From IMG/VR virus record IMGVR_UViG_3300008120_008257, positions 1 to 29,402 of that record: a stretch of 29,402 nt of DNA; one strand, given 5' to 3'. A model generated the notes under the pieces. That model worked only from the letters and a program-made list of their open reading frames with translations. It was not told where the DNA came from and did no database searches. The stretch is from a virus. Position 1 is the stretch's first letter; each line of letters opens with the position of its first letter. The translations under genes and the position numbers were made by a program. Shown one piece after another: positions 1-8,850 of the stretch.

Positions 1-114
1 ATCCTCAGCCAGTTAATGACACTAGCCCTTCAATTTTTGGTACTTATAAATCTTGTTGGACAGGAAAAAATGTTGATATTGTAACGTTAGAAGTATATTC
101 AGAAGTTCTTTATA
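1..114 (+). repeat. 114-bp exact direct repeat, copy 1
   Basis: Bases 1-114 are identical to 765-878 (offset 764). They are read in the same frame, giving the same 37 residues (from PQPVND to SEVLY). The copies diverge sharply at 115 versus 879. The repeat may extend leftwards beyond the window. It could be a recent duplication or recombination, or an assembly chimera at a contig end. Confidence 0.95.
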
Positions 115-395
115 GTATTGCAGCATCGCATTCTGCGTTTGTTACAGTGTATTCTGATATACTAAGTAGAACAAATGATGCATTAAGAACAGAAATAACT
201 GATCCTTTACCCGGAGCAGGTGTTGTTGCAGAAATTATTACATCGGGTAATCAAACAATAAAATTAACACCGGCTGTAGTTGGATTTAACAATGAAACTG
301 TTCCTACAACGGATATCCCAGTCAGAGTTAAAAATCTTAGTGGAGCATCTGCTGCTATAACAGTAACTTTAACATTGTTAGGAATAGAACAATAA
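1..395 (+). CDS. Small virion structural protein, 5' end outside window
   Basis: The frame is open from the left edge (first full codon at 3) to the TAA at 393-395, so the true start lies outside the window. An internal GTG at 147 is not a convincing start. About 90 C-terminal residues, beginning near ASHSAFVTVYSD, resemble small beta-rich structural proteins that I recall from marine T4-like phages (conserved phrases include DPLPGAGVVAE and VGFNNE). The function is not known, but a tail or neck component is likely given the neighbours. The first 38 codons are oddly identical in DNA to the interior of the following protease gene, so the N-terminal part may be chimeric. The stop overlaps the next start (TAATG). 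Structural role is probable; the exact identity is unknown. Confidence 0.6.
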   Translation, partial: PQPVNDTSPSIFGTYKSCWTGKNVDIVTLEVYSEVLYSIAASHSAFVTVYSDILSRTNDALRTEITDPLPGAGVVAEIITSGNQTIKLTPAVVGFNNETVPTTDIPVRVKNLSGASAAITVTLTLLGIEQ

Positions 396-2125
396 TGAAA
401 CAAATATGTACAGTGTTATTGCACGAAGGCACAGATCAAGATAACTTTCTTAATGAAGTTATGGATGATCATTGTCATTGTTTAAACGAATGTGAACATA
501 TTCCAGATGTAGTAGTACTGTCTGTTAATCAAACAGAAATAGAAGCAATAAAAAATCATTCTTCTGTAAAAGAGTTAATAGTAGAGCCTCAAGCTCATCC
601 TGCGGATTTACCTCCCTTTTTTTCCAAGACTAGAACGTTTACAACAGAATTGCCCTCGGCATCGTTGGATGTAAAAAATTTCGGGTCGTTGCAATTTTAT
701 TTTTTTAATGACCAAGTAAAATCAGCTCCGGGCGTTAAAGTAGGAGCGCATCAATGGCAAGGAAATCCTCAGCCAGTTAATGACACTAGCCCTTCAATTT
801 TTGGTACTTATAAATCTTGTTGGACAGGAAAAAATGTTGATATTGTAACGTTAGAAGTATATTCAGAAGTTCTTTATACCAACAAATTGGACAGGATTAT
901 TCAATACTAAAAATACTTCTCAAACAACTACATCGGCGCTATTAACAAGTCATGCAATAGGGGTATTAAGTGCCGCATCCGGAGTCTATAGTGGATATGC
1001 TAAGAATGCTAGTATAAGAGTTATATATAATGATTTATTTGGTACAGTTGCTGCTATTAATAGTGTAATAGCATGGCATAATTCTAAACCGATTAATCCT
1101 GAAACAGGAGTAAAAAATCCAACAATATTAATTTACGAATTTCAGTATTTTAAAAATTCTGTTTATTACAAAATTGATGATATTTTATCTTTAACTTATT
1201 ATAATAATTCTACAAAAAGTTTAGTAACAGTTAATCGACCGGGAACCAATTGGTTAAACAATTTTACACCTTTTATTGAAGCAAACTGTAATATTAAACG
1301 AGTTCAAGTAAACAATGTTTATCATTGGTGTGTGGGATTTACAGATTCTGATGAGTTTTCGGCTTTAAAAAATGCAATAAATGCTGCAACAAATGCCGGA
1401 ATAATTAATGTAGTTGTAGCAGGGAATCAAGGTGGAGTGTATGTTAAAAGAAGCGATACGAATCACACAGACGCTAAAATTACTGTAAAAGCTGGTGCAA
1501 TTTCTTTTGTGGCTACTCCTGAATTATCAGGTACGACCTGGAGGTTTACAATGTCTACAAATCCTCCTACTAGTCTCGTAACAGAATTTCCAGTGTTGCA
1601 ATCATTTGGACCACATGGATCTGAAACTGGTATAGATATTGCTGCCGCACAAAATTCAGAAACATACCCAATATTAGATTATTATTCAAATAGAGGTCCG
1701 GGTATAGATATAGCTGGTCTAGGAGCTCAAACTTTAACGGCTGCGCCTGAAATTCTTTATGCAGACGGCACATATTGGGGAATGTTCACTGGTACAAGTT
1801 GTGCAGCTCCAACAGTTGTAGGTGTTCTTGCTTGTATACTAGAAAAGTATTATTACTATTATGGAGTATGGCCGACTCCCGCTCAAGCAAAAGAGTTATT
1901 ATTATTAGAATCTAAAAAGAATGTGTTGTCAAATCCAACCTCAACAACATGGTCTTCTGTGCCAACTCCTTCTTCTGCTATTACAAGGGAGTAATTTTAA
2001 ATGAATTAGTCGGAACGCCAAATCGACGAGCATTTTTAGATAATAATATTGTTAAACACGGCTTGAATAGGACTAGTAGACCTATTTCTGGATTTGTATA
2101 TCCAAGAAGTAAGATAAAACGGTAA
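395..2125 (+). pseudogene. Subtilisin-like serine protease (S8 family), frame interrupted twice
   Basis: The gene reads in one frame from 395 (stop at 910), continues in a second frame from about 879 (stop at 1994), then returns to the first frame from about 1985 to the TAA at 2123-2125. Stitched together it is a subtilase of about 576 aa. A putative Asp-region strand is KNVDIVTLE, the His motif is TSHAIGVLS (near 945), the oxyanion Asn lies in VVVAGNQGG (near 1420), and the nucleophile Ser lies in GTSCAAP (near 1795). Removing A878 and adding one G to the GGG at 1987-1989 would restore a single frame. The first break falls exactly at the end of the 114-bp repeat. The catalytic Asp position appears to be Glu. 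In T4-like phages such proteins may be virion-associated or act in maturation. Sequencing error, real decay and frameshifting cannot be separated here. Confidence 0.75.
765..878 (+). repeat. 114-bp exact direct repeat, copy 2
   Basis: This is the second copy of the repeat at 1-114, inside the subtilase gene just after the segment encoding HQWQGN. Its right edge (878/879) coincides with the point where the subtilase changes reading frame. The local context (tGKNVDIV) fits a subtilase beta strand, so this copy is probably in its native place. Confidence 0.95.
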
Positions 2126-2135
2126 AAATTCAAGT

Positions 2136-2143
2136 TATAAATA
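2136..2143 (+). promoter_or_regulatory. T4-type late promoter TATAAATA
   Basis: An exact match to the T4 late promoter box TATAAATA, 35 bases upstream of the ATG at 2179 and just after the subtilase stop. In T4 this box is read by the gp55 sigma factor with gp33 and the clamp gp45. It would drive the structural/tail-fibre genes that follow on the plus strand. Confidence 0.7.
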
Positions 2144-2178
2144 AGATATTAAGTAAATTGTAACGGATAAATATCATT

Positions 2179-2838
2179 ATGGACAACAAAAATAATAATA
2201 ATGTACCGGTAGTAAACACTCTTCAACCTTCTACAACAAATGAAAAAGGTAAAGTTTCTATCCAAGGTCATATAAAAATTTATGACCCGATTTCTAAAGA
2301 AATTTTTATTAATAAGAGAAATGCTATTCACTACGAAAATTTCAGTATAGCATTAGCTCAAAGTATTAGTAATCAAGGAGAGGGTACGATAGCTGAAATG
2401 GCATTCGGAAATGGCGGTACAAATGTTGATCCAACTGGGATTATAACATATCTAACTCCGAATAATGTAGGAAGTGGTGCTAGTCTTTACAATCAAACAT
2501 ATTACAAAACAATTGATTCAAAATTACCATCTAGCTTAGATCCTGCTAGAAATTTTATGGAAACAAGACATATTGCAGGTGTTGTATATTCTGATGTATT
2601 TGTTAGTTGTTTATTAGATTTTAGCGAACCTTACGGACAAGCAGCATTTGATAATGCTACAAGTTCAAATAATGATTTTGTGTTTGATGAAATCGGTCTA
2701 AGAGCCTATACACCTGCAGGACCTAATTTAGGATTGTTATTAACTCACGTTATTTTTCATCCAGTTCAAAAATCGTTAAACAGAATGATTCAAATTGATT
2801 ACACAATTAGAATTCAAAGTCTAAGTTCTGGAACTTAA
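2179..2838 (+). CDS. Phage structural protein of unknown function (219 aa)
   Basis: A 219-residue protein without signal peptide or membrane segments. After an Asn-rich N-terminus it has a beta-rich body: KGKVSIQGHIKIYDP near residue 24, then RNAIHYENFSIALAQS, and a C-terminal RMIQIDYTIRIQSL strand. I recall similar proteins beside tail-fibre genes in uncultured T4-like marine phages, but not a defined function. It sits behind the late promoter and ends 2 bases before the next gene, so it is probably a late virion or baseplate/fibre component. The Shine-Dalgarno is weak. Alternatives are a fibre adaptor or a baseplate wedge accessory protein. Confidence 0.6.
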   Translation: MDNKNNNNVPVVNTLQPSTTNEKGKVSIQGHIKIYDPISKEIFINKRNAIHYENFSIALAQSISNQGEGTIAEMAFGNGGTNVDPTGIITYLTPNNVGSGASLYNQTYYKTIDSKLPSSLDPARNFMETRHIAGVVYSDVFVSCLLDFSEPYGQAAFDNATSSNNDFVFDEIGLRAYTPAGPNLGLLLTHVIFHPVQKSLNRMIQIDYTIRIQSLSSGT

Positions 2839-2840
2839 TT

Positions 2841-4619
2841 ATGACAGCATATACACTTTATTTTCAAGATCCAGCTAAAACAAGCACAATAACTGTTTTA
2901 GGTACAGATGCAGGAACTGGCATTAATAACTACAGTACAAGTTTAGATTTAGTCGGAACTGGGTACGCCAATTACGGAAGTGCTCATGCACAGAATTTTT
3001 TAAAATTACTTGAAAATTTTGCTAGTCCTGCTTCGCCAAGTCATGCAATAGAAGGACAATTATGGTACGATACTAGTAACCCTGATAAAAAAGTTTTACG
3101 AGTAAACAATGGTACATTGACAGGTACAAGGTGGCAACCTGTAAGTGGAATTTATCAACAATCATCAGATCCTTCCGAATCTTATGCATCGGTAGTAACA
3201 GAAGGTGATCTATGGGTTGATATAGGAACAACTCAATTAAAAGTTAGACACGGTACTGAGTGGGTCACAGTCGGTCCTAATGTAACAACAGGCGTAGATA
3301 AAACAGGCTCTGAAACTGTATTTTTAGAAAGTAATACGGGAACAACATTTCCTGTGATTTTAAACTGGGCAAATGGTAAAGTTGTTGAGATTATTTCCTA
3401 TAATGATTTTACTCCTAGATTAGTAATTGATGGATTCATTACTCTTAAAGCCGGCACAAATTTAACTAATAAAGTAAATTCTAAATATAACGGAACAGCT
3501 GAGACAGCATTGTCATTAAAGACTTCAGCCGGCGCAATTATTAATGCATCCGAAATACTAAAAAATAGAGCCACAAGTCAAACCCATACAGGAACTTTTA
3601 TTGTTGATGCCGGATCAGGATTATATGTTCAAAATACCGCATATAATAATGAAATTCATGTTTACAATAATGTAAATGGTGGATTTGTAAATTTTTCAAA
3701 TACTGGGTCGTCTTTACAACTTGGAGTCGGAACTAGTGCTTATATAAAATTTAGTGGAGTAAATTCTAATATAGGAATTAATACTTCTACTACATCTGCT
3801 TCCCCTACTTTAGACATAAACGGATCTTTTAGAGCTAGCGGAGTTACAACAATTAGCGCTGATTCTAACGCATTATCAACATCTACAGGTGCACTAAGAG
3901 TAACAGGTGGTGCAAGTTTTAGAAAAGATGTTTGGGTTGGCGGAAAATTAAATGTATTAAATAGCACCACTATTATAGGAACATTAACTATAGGTGATGC
4001 AGCAGTAGGTGGTATATCTATATTAGAACCAGTTGTTGCAAATGTATATGATATAGGTTCTTTAGCTAAACCATTTAGACATATTTTTGCAGATACTATC
4101 GGTATAACAGGAACCAATGCTACTGTTTTTGGAAATGTTACAGGATACGCAAACAGGTTAGAAGTTAGTAGAGATTTTAGGTTAAATGGTCAAGTAACCG
4201 CAACAACTGTTGCATTTAATGGAACTAGTAATGTTGTATTTTCAACGACATTAACAAGGAATGCAATTAATGATCAAGCTACAACTTCTACGACAACTGC
4301 AACTCAAACATTACTAGTTTTAAATACTTCAACATCAACAACAACTTTAGAAAAAATATCTAAATCTGCATTTTTATCAGATGTATATGCTAAAGTGTTT
4401 ATGCCGGGAATGATAATTCCTTATGGATCTATCACACCGCCATCAGGATTTTTACTTTGTAACGGTGCATCTGTAAGTAGAGTGGTATATCCAGATTTGT
4501 TTACAATTATAGGAACAAATTACGGTTCAGTGAGCGGTTCAACATTTAACCTTCCTAGCATGTCAACTATTACAACTGCTACTGGTGGATATCCTGTTTA
4601 TTATATTATAAAGATTTAA
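2841..4619 (+). CDS. Tail fibre protein with C-terminal tail-collar domain
   Basis: A 592-residue fibre-type protein. Residues about 1-145 form a domain shared with the next two genes: an NYGSAHAQNFLKLLENFA motif, then GQLWYDTSNPDKK and GDLWVDIGTTQLKV strand repeats. The middle is a long Thr/Ser/Gly-rich beta region with an NVYDIGSLAKPFRHIFAD element typical of fibre shafts. The last 80 or so residues (PGMIIPYGSITPPSGFLLCNG, then FNLPSM) match the phage tail-collar domain (PF07484). It probably acts in the virion as a receptor-binding or short-fibre component. It starts 2 bases after the upstream stop and lies 4 bases before its paralogue. Confidence is high for a collar/fibre protein and low for the exact position on the particle. 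Confidence 0.85.
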   Translation: MTAYTLYFQDPAKTSTITVLGTDAGTGINNYSTSLDLVGTGYANYGSAHAQNFLKLLENFASPASPSHAIEGQLWYDTSNPDKKVLRVNNGTLTGTRWQPVSGIYQQSSDPSESYASVVTEGDLWVDIGTTQLKVRHGTEWVTVGPNVTTGVDKTGSETVFLESNTGTTFPVILNWANGKVVEIISYNDFTPRLVIDGFITLKAGTNLTNKVNSKYNGTAETALSLKTSAGAIINASEILKNRATSQTHTGTFIVDAGSGLYVQNTAYNNEIHVYNNVNGGFVNFSNTGSSLQLGVGTSAYIKFSGVNSNIGINTSTTSASPTLDINGSFRASGVTTISADSNALSTSTGALRVTGGASFRKDVWVGGKLNVLNSTTIIGTLTIGDAAVGGISILEPVVANVYDIGSLAKPFRHIFADTIGITGTNATVFGNVTGYANRLEVSRDFRLNGQVTATTVAFNGTSNVVFSTTLTRNAINDQATTSTTTATQTLLVLNTSTSTTTLEKISKSAFLSDVYAKVFMPGMIIPYGSITPPSGFLLCNGASVSRVVYPDLFTIIGTNYGSVSGSTFNLPSMSTITTATGGYPVYYIIKI

Positions 4620-4623
4620 ATCT

Positions 4624-5616
4624 ATGGCCTACATAATTCGAAATAATGATGGTAGTGTAATTACAACACTTGCAGAAGGACAAGTAGATTCAGTTTCTAC
4701 TAGTTTAGATTTAATAGGCAAAAATGTTAATAATTACGGAGAGTACTTTAACAATGACTTAATTAAGTTATTAACAAATTTTGCATCAATTGGTACTAGT
4801 CCTCCAAACAGTCCTCAAATAGGACAATTATGGTATAATAAAACTTCTAAAAAATTAACAGTATTTAACGGTGTTGGATTTGTATCAGCATACGGAACTC
4901 ATGTAGCAGGTACACAACCGATAACAACAAGCACAGGAGATATGTGGTACGATACTGTAAACGGCCAATTGAATATATGGGACGGATTTAGATTTAATTT
5001 AGTTGCCCCGGCTGTAAGTAAAATTTATGGAACAACAGGAATCACACTTCCGGTAACAACAATTCTTTCTGCAGGAACTAATATTCCGCAAAATGTTAGT
5101 GTTATAAATTCATATGGTAGTCCTACTGCATTTATTACTACATCTGCATTTGTAATGTCTACGGCATCGTCTGTTACTTATTTAGGTGCAACTTCTGCAA
5201 CACAAGTAGTATCGGGATTAACAGTGTTCAATGACTTAGAAGTTAAAGGCGATTTTTATGTTCGTGGAAATATAAAAACACCAAATAAAACATTATCGAC
5301 AGTTTATAATATTACAGATTTTGGAAATACACAAGATCCTGTTGCAACTACTTCTACGATTAATACCTATATCAACAATGCGAATAATGCTATAAGATTT
5401 GATCTTAAAAAAGTATTTCCTGTAGAAACAATTTCTACGTTGAGTCAAGTTGCATATGCACTAAACTCAGAAGTCCGTGTGTTATGCAATTATAATACAA
5501 CAACATCAGTAAGAAGATTTAGATTAGAAGAATTAATACCAGGTAGCCCAAATTGGGAACCATTGAATTTATATTACAATACTTGGACAACCGTTTACAA
5601 CAATATTGTAATTTAA
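4624..5616 (+). CDS. Tail fibre-like protein, paralogue 2
   Basis: A 330-residue paralogue of the flanking fibre genes. The N-terminal domain is recognisable: NYGEYFNNDLIKLLTNFAS, then GQLWYNKTSKKLTVFNG and GDMWYDTVNGQLNIWDG strand repeats ending before residue 130. The C-terminal half differs from both neighbours and lacks a collar domain. It has a beta-rich linker (DLEVKGDFYVRGNIKTP) followed by an alpha/beta tail ending WEPLNLYYNTWTTVYNN. The likely role is an alternative or accessory fibre tip, or a connector using the same attachment domain. It lies between two paralogues with 4- and 9-base spacers, so the three are probably co-expressed late. Confidence 0.7.
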   Translation: MAYIIRNNDGSVITTLAEGQVDSVSTSLDLIGKNVNNYGEYFNNDLIKLLTNFASIGTSPPNSPQIGQLWYNKTSKKLTVFNGVGFVSAYGTHVAGTQPITTSTGDMWYDTVNGQLNIWDGFRFNLVAPAVSKIYGTTGITLPVTTILSAGTNIPQNVSVINSYGSPTAFITTSAFVMSTASSVTYLGATSATQVVSGLTVFNDLEVKGDFYVRGNIKTPNKTLSTVYNITDFGNTQDPVATTSTINTYINNANNAIRFDLKKVFPVETISTLSQVAYALNSEVRVLCNYNTTTSVRRFRLEELIPGSPNWEPLNLYYNTWTTVYNNIVI

Positions 5617-5625
5617 GGATAAGTT

Positions 5626-6879
5626 ATGCCATATATATTAAACAAAACAAACGGATCAATAATTGCTACAGTTCAAGATGCGGCATTAGATACGACAACT
5701 GACTTAACTTTTCTTGGAAAAAATTATGCAGGTTACGGTGAAGTTCAGAATGAAAATTTTTTAAAATTATTAGAAAACTTTTCAAATACATCTGCACCAA
5801 CTAAACCTATAGAAGGTCAATTATGGTTTAATAGTAGTTCAAAAAAGATCAATGTATATGATAATACAAACTGGAAAGGCGTGGCAAATTTAGAAGTTGC
5901 ATCGAGCGATCCAGTAGGAACTAAAAATTTTACAGTTGGCGATCTTTGGTTCGACAGCGGTTCGGCTCAATTATACGGGTATAACGGGTCTAACTTTGTT
6001 TTAGTAGGACCTCAAACAGGCGATGATGTTACGGCAAATTGGAGAGGTTCGAGAGAGTTTAGTACATTAGAGCCTAATACACCAAAGTATAATATTAAAG
6101 CGGTCATAGGAGATCGTAACGAAGTTATTGCAGTAGTTTCTCATGAATCTTATACCATAGAACCCGGAACGTCGAGTTTTCCAGTTTGGGACGGAATTAC
6201 AGGACAAGAAATTATTAAAAAAGGAATTACCTTAGTTGGTTCTGGGACATCAGGTAATTCTGAAGCAGCTGGAGTGTATTTTTGGGGATCAGCAGCTCAT
6301 TCATTGAGATCTAATACATCGACTTATTCTACGGGTATTGTTGCAACAAGTAATACAAATACAAATAATGCATATGCTGTACCTTTTATAAATGCAACTA
6401 CTACGGGTTCTACAACTTACATTGACGGTACTGGATTAACTTATAATCCTTCTACTAAAACATTAGCAACATCTATATTTGATGGAGTTGCTACTAGCGC
6501 CTATTATGCAGACCTAGCAGAACGTTATGCCGCTGATACAGAATACGAAGTAGGCACTGTAGTAGTTATCGGTGGTAGTAAAGAAATAACAGTTACGCAT
6601 ACACATGCTGATATTTCTGTAGCAGGTATTATTTCTCAACATCCTGCATATAGAATGAATTCTGGTGCAGGTACAGATGAAACACATCCTTATGTAGCAT
6701 TAAGAGGGCGTGTTCCTTGTAAAGTAATCGGACATATTAAAAAAGGAGCATTGTTAGTAACAAGCTCCTATCCTGGATATGCAGAGATGATGAAGTCAGA
6801 TGATAATCCTAATGCTGTAATCGGTAAAGCATTGCAAAGCTTTGATGGTGCAAAAGGTATAATTGAAGTTTTAGTTTAA
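5626..6879 (+). CDS. Tail fibre-like protein, paralogue 3
   Basis: A 417-residue third paralogue. The N-terminal attachment domain shows NYAGYGEVQNENFLKLLENFS, GQLWFNSSSKKINVYDN and GDLWFDSGSAQLYGYNG. The C-terminal 130 residues contain YYADLAERYAADTEYEVGTVVV, VAGIISQHPAYRMNSG and LRGRVPCKVIGHIKKG. This terminal domain is common in marine phage fibre proteins and recalls peptidase-G2-like autoprocessing domains, although I cannot show catalytic residues. A Shine-Dalgarno AAGGAT precedes the ATG. The stop overlaps the convergent thyA stop, so the two transcription units meet with no gap or evident terminator. Confidence 0.75.
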   Translation: MPYILNKTNGSIIATVQDAALDTTTDLTFLGKNYAGYGEVQNENFLKLLENFSNTSAPTKPIEGQLWFNSSSKKINVYDNTNWKGVANLEVASSDPVGTKNFTVGDLWFDSGSAQLYGYNGSNFVLVGPQTGDDVTANWRGSREFSTLEPNTPKYNIKAVIGDRNEVIAVVSHESYTIEPGTSSFPVWDGITGQEIIKKGITLVGSGTSGNSEAAGVYFWGSAAHSLRSNTSTYSTGIVATSNTNTNNAYAVPFINATTTGSTTYIDGTGLTYNPSTKTLATSIFDGVATSAYYADLAERYAADTEYEVGTVVVIGGSKEITVTHTHADISVAGIISQHPAYRMNSGAGTDETHPYVALRGRVPCKVIGHIKKGALLVTSSYPGYAEMMKSDDNPNAVIGKALQSFDGAKGIIEVLV

Positions 6880-7760
6880 ACAGCCATCGGTGCTTTGATA
6901 GCATCGTGACTTTCGTATCCTATTAGATTAACGTCATTCATTGTAAAATCTGTGATAGTATCTACATCAGAATTTAATTGAAGCGTTGGTAAAGCTAATG
7001 GTTTTCTTGAAATCTGCTCTTTTACTTGTTCGATGTGATTATTATAGATATGAGCATCACCTACTGTAATAATTAGTTCATCTACTTCAAGTTTACACAC
7101 TTGTGCAATCATATGTGTGAATAAGGCATAGCTCGCAATATTAAATGGCATTCCTAAAAACATATCGGCACTGCGTTGATACATTTGGCAGCTTAACTTA
7201 CCATTATGTACATAAAATTGTGCCATCATATGACATGGAGGAAGGGCCATTAAATCAAGTTCTCCAGGATTCCATGCAGTAATTATATGGCGTCGACTAT
7301 AAGGATCTTGATTAATACCGTCGATTAATTCTAACAATTGATCGTGATTTTGTAAAACAACTTTATTAATTCTAATCAAAGGTTTACGCCAACGTCTCCA
7401 TTGAACGCCATAAACACGTCCTAGATCACCAGGATGACGTTGTAGTTTTTTCTTTACCCAATAATCTGCCGTAGCATTATCTGTCCAAATAGTTTTTTTA
7501 TCGCTATAACGTTCGCCGTGTAAAATTTCTCTTAAACGATATTCGTCACCGCTACCTTCGATAAACCAAAGTAGTTCACTAACAACAGCACGCCATGCAA
7601 GCTTTTTTGTTGTAATTGCAGGGAATCCTTTTGTTAAATCAAAGCGAAGTTGCAACCCAAAAATACTTTTTGTACCTATACCTGTGCGGTCAGATCTATC
7701 ATTGCCGTTCTCTAATATATTTTTTAGTGCGTTAAGGTATTCTTGTTCAGGATGATTCAT
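6876..7760 (-). CDS. thyA: Thymidylate synthase
   Basis: A 294-residue ThyA-type enzyme that converts dUMP and 5,10-methylene-tetrahydrofolate to dTMP and dihydrofolate in the cytoplasm. The catalytic Cys is at 176 in ALPPCHMM. The substrate loop QRSADMFLGMPFNIASY spans 195-211, and Asn207 is retained, which fits dUMP rather than dCMP hydroxymethylase specificity. The phosphate-binding RRH lies near 156-158 and the N-terminal SDRTGIGT at 23-30. It corresponds to T4 td, here without an intron. Its start overlaps the end of the DHFR gene by 4 bases, coupling the two steps of the folate cycle. Family assignment is secure. Confidence 0.97.
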   Translation of the reverse strand: MNHPEQEYLNALKNILENGNDRSDRTGIGTKSIFGLQLRFDLTKGFPAITTKKLAWRAVVSELLWFIEGSGDEYRLREILHGERYSDKKTIWTDNATADYWVKKKLQRHPGDLGRVYGVQWRRWRKPLIRINKVVLQNHDQLLELIDGINQDPYSRRHIITAWNPGELDLMALPPCHMMAQFYVHNGKLSCQMYQRSADMFLGMPFNIASYALFTHMIAQVCKLEVDELIITVGDAHIYNNHIEQVKEQISRKPLALPTLQLNSDVDTITDFTMNDVNLIGYESHDAIKAPMAV

Positions 7761-8248
7761 TTTGAATATTCTTTAATTGTATATGAAATTGGATCGATAA
7801 ATTTAGCATGTTCTGTAACTTTTGTAAAGTTATTTTGGACATATTTTAAATTAAAGAATTTATCACATTTATAGTCGGCATCAATTTCGGTAATAAAAAA
7901 TCTATTAATAAAAGGCATGTAAAGATCGTAAACAATACTACCTCCTATAATAAAAATTTCTTTATCAGGATACTCATTTTCACAAAATGCCAACGCAGTG
8001 TCTGGATCGCTAAATGTATGATCTGCCCCACCATAAAAATTATAATTTTTACTTTTAGAAAGAACTATGTTAATTCTTCCAGGAAGCGGATTACCTATGC
8101 TATCCCAAGTTTTTGAACCCATAATAACAATACTATTAGTAGTAATCTTTCGAAACCATAACATATCGTTTTTAAGGTGAGGCCAGGGCATAGAATTATT
8201 ATATCCTATGCCCTGACTACGTTCTAGGGCAACTATACCGTTAATCAT
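7757..8248 (-). CDS. folA: Dihydrofolate reductase
   Basis: A 163-residue DHFR, which reduces dihydrofolate to tetrahydrofolate with NADPH and so regenerates the cofactor used by the adjoining thymidylate synthase. Seen in the sequence: GIVALERSQGIGYNNSMPW at the N-terminus, the catalytic acid at Asp28 in LKNDMLWF, the cofactor motif IVIMGSKTWDSI near 40, LPGRINIVLS, and the second glycine motif IFIIGGSIVY near 98. It corresponds to T4 frd. It overlaps thyA downstream and the 197-aa gene upstream by 4 bases each, so the three are probably translated in a coupled way. Confidence 0.95.
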   Translation of the reverse strand: MINGIVALERSQGIGYNNSMPWPHLKNDMLWFRKITTNSIVIMGSKTWDSIGNPLPGRINIVLSKSKNYNFYGGADHTFSDPDTALAFCENEYPDKEIFIIGGSIVYDLYMPFINRFFITEIDADYKCDKFFNLKYVQNNFTKVTEHAKFIDPISYTIKEYSK

Positions 8249-8838
8249 TCGACCGCTACTTGTTCAGCCTTTGATTTTTTCTTAGGAGGATCAAGTTCGT
8301 CGGCTTCTTTACGTAGTTTTGCTGCTTCTTTATACAAAGCATCGGCACGTGATCGCATTTCGGCAGGAGTAAGTTTGAATGTTTCTTTTTGAACTTCTGG
8401 TTCAACAGCTTCTTTAACTACTGCTTTTTCCTTAGAGGAATTAGTTTTAGTACTGCTACTGTCACCGACAGCAAGATCTTCAACGTTAACACCTTTTTGT
8501 TTTGCAATCATCTCATTCAATTCATTCAATGGAATTTGTGTTTGCGTATTAGGAGTCATATATACCATGTCGGTACGAACTTTTCTAAGATGCCCGTTGA
8601 CATGTAAATATTGTAACATATTAGAACCATCGGGAAATTTTCTAACAGATAAAATATCTGCTAGCTCATTAGCCTGTTGGCCCGAATCACTTTCTATTAG
8701 AGCCATTAGCGAATCATGGTAAGAATCCACTAATCCTTGAGTACCTACTACTAGACAACTATTTGGTTCTCCAGGTAGTGTTCTATAAACTGCTACAACT
8801 CGAGCAGAATTATTCTTCATTTTTCCCACATGTTTCAT
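8245..8838 (-). CDS. Conserved phage protein of unknown function (197 aa)
   Basis: I do not recognise a defined family. The N-terminal 100 residues look globular (ARVVAVYRTLPGEPNSCLVV and SVRKFPDGSNMLQYLHV). They are followed by a Ser/Lys/Glu-rich linker near 125-150 and a charged C-terminal helix, LTPAEMRSRADALYKEAAKL, likely a coiled coil, ending in a Lys-rich tail. The start at 8838 is supported by a strong Shine-Dalgarno (AAAGGAGA) 6 bases upstream. It heads the folA-thyA overlap chain. Similar proteins occur in marine T4-like phages as uncharacterised neighbours. A structural or protein-binding role is possible but unproven. Confidence 0.6.
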   Translation of the reverse strand: MKHVGKMKNNSARVVAVYRTLPGEPNSCLVVGTQGLVDSYHDSLMALIESDSGQQANELADILSVRKFPDGSNMLQYLHVNGHLRKVRTDMVYMTPNTQTQIPLNELNEMIAKQKGVNVEDLAVGDSSSTKTNSSKEKAVVKEAVEPEVQKETFKLTPAEMRSRADALYKEAAKLRKEADELDPPKKKSKAEQVAVE

Positions 8839-8850
8839 GTGTATCTCCTT

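Noticed and set aside
2166-2173. Second late-promoter-like box GATAAATA
   Set aside because: It differs from the consensus at the first base and sits 5 bases from the ATG at 2179, too close to be used. The box at 2136 is better placed.
3740-4117. 125-codon minus-strand open frame inside the tail-fibre gene
   Set aside because: It is antisense to a clear fibre gene, has no Shine-Dalgarno or family motif, and its composition mirrors the Thr/Ser-rich plus frame.
6870-6890. Terminator between the convergent fibre and thyA genes
   Set aside because: The stops overlap and no GC-rich hairpin with a T run is visible on either strand nearby.
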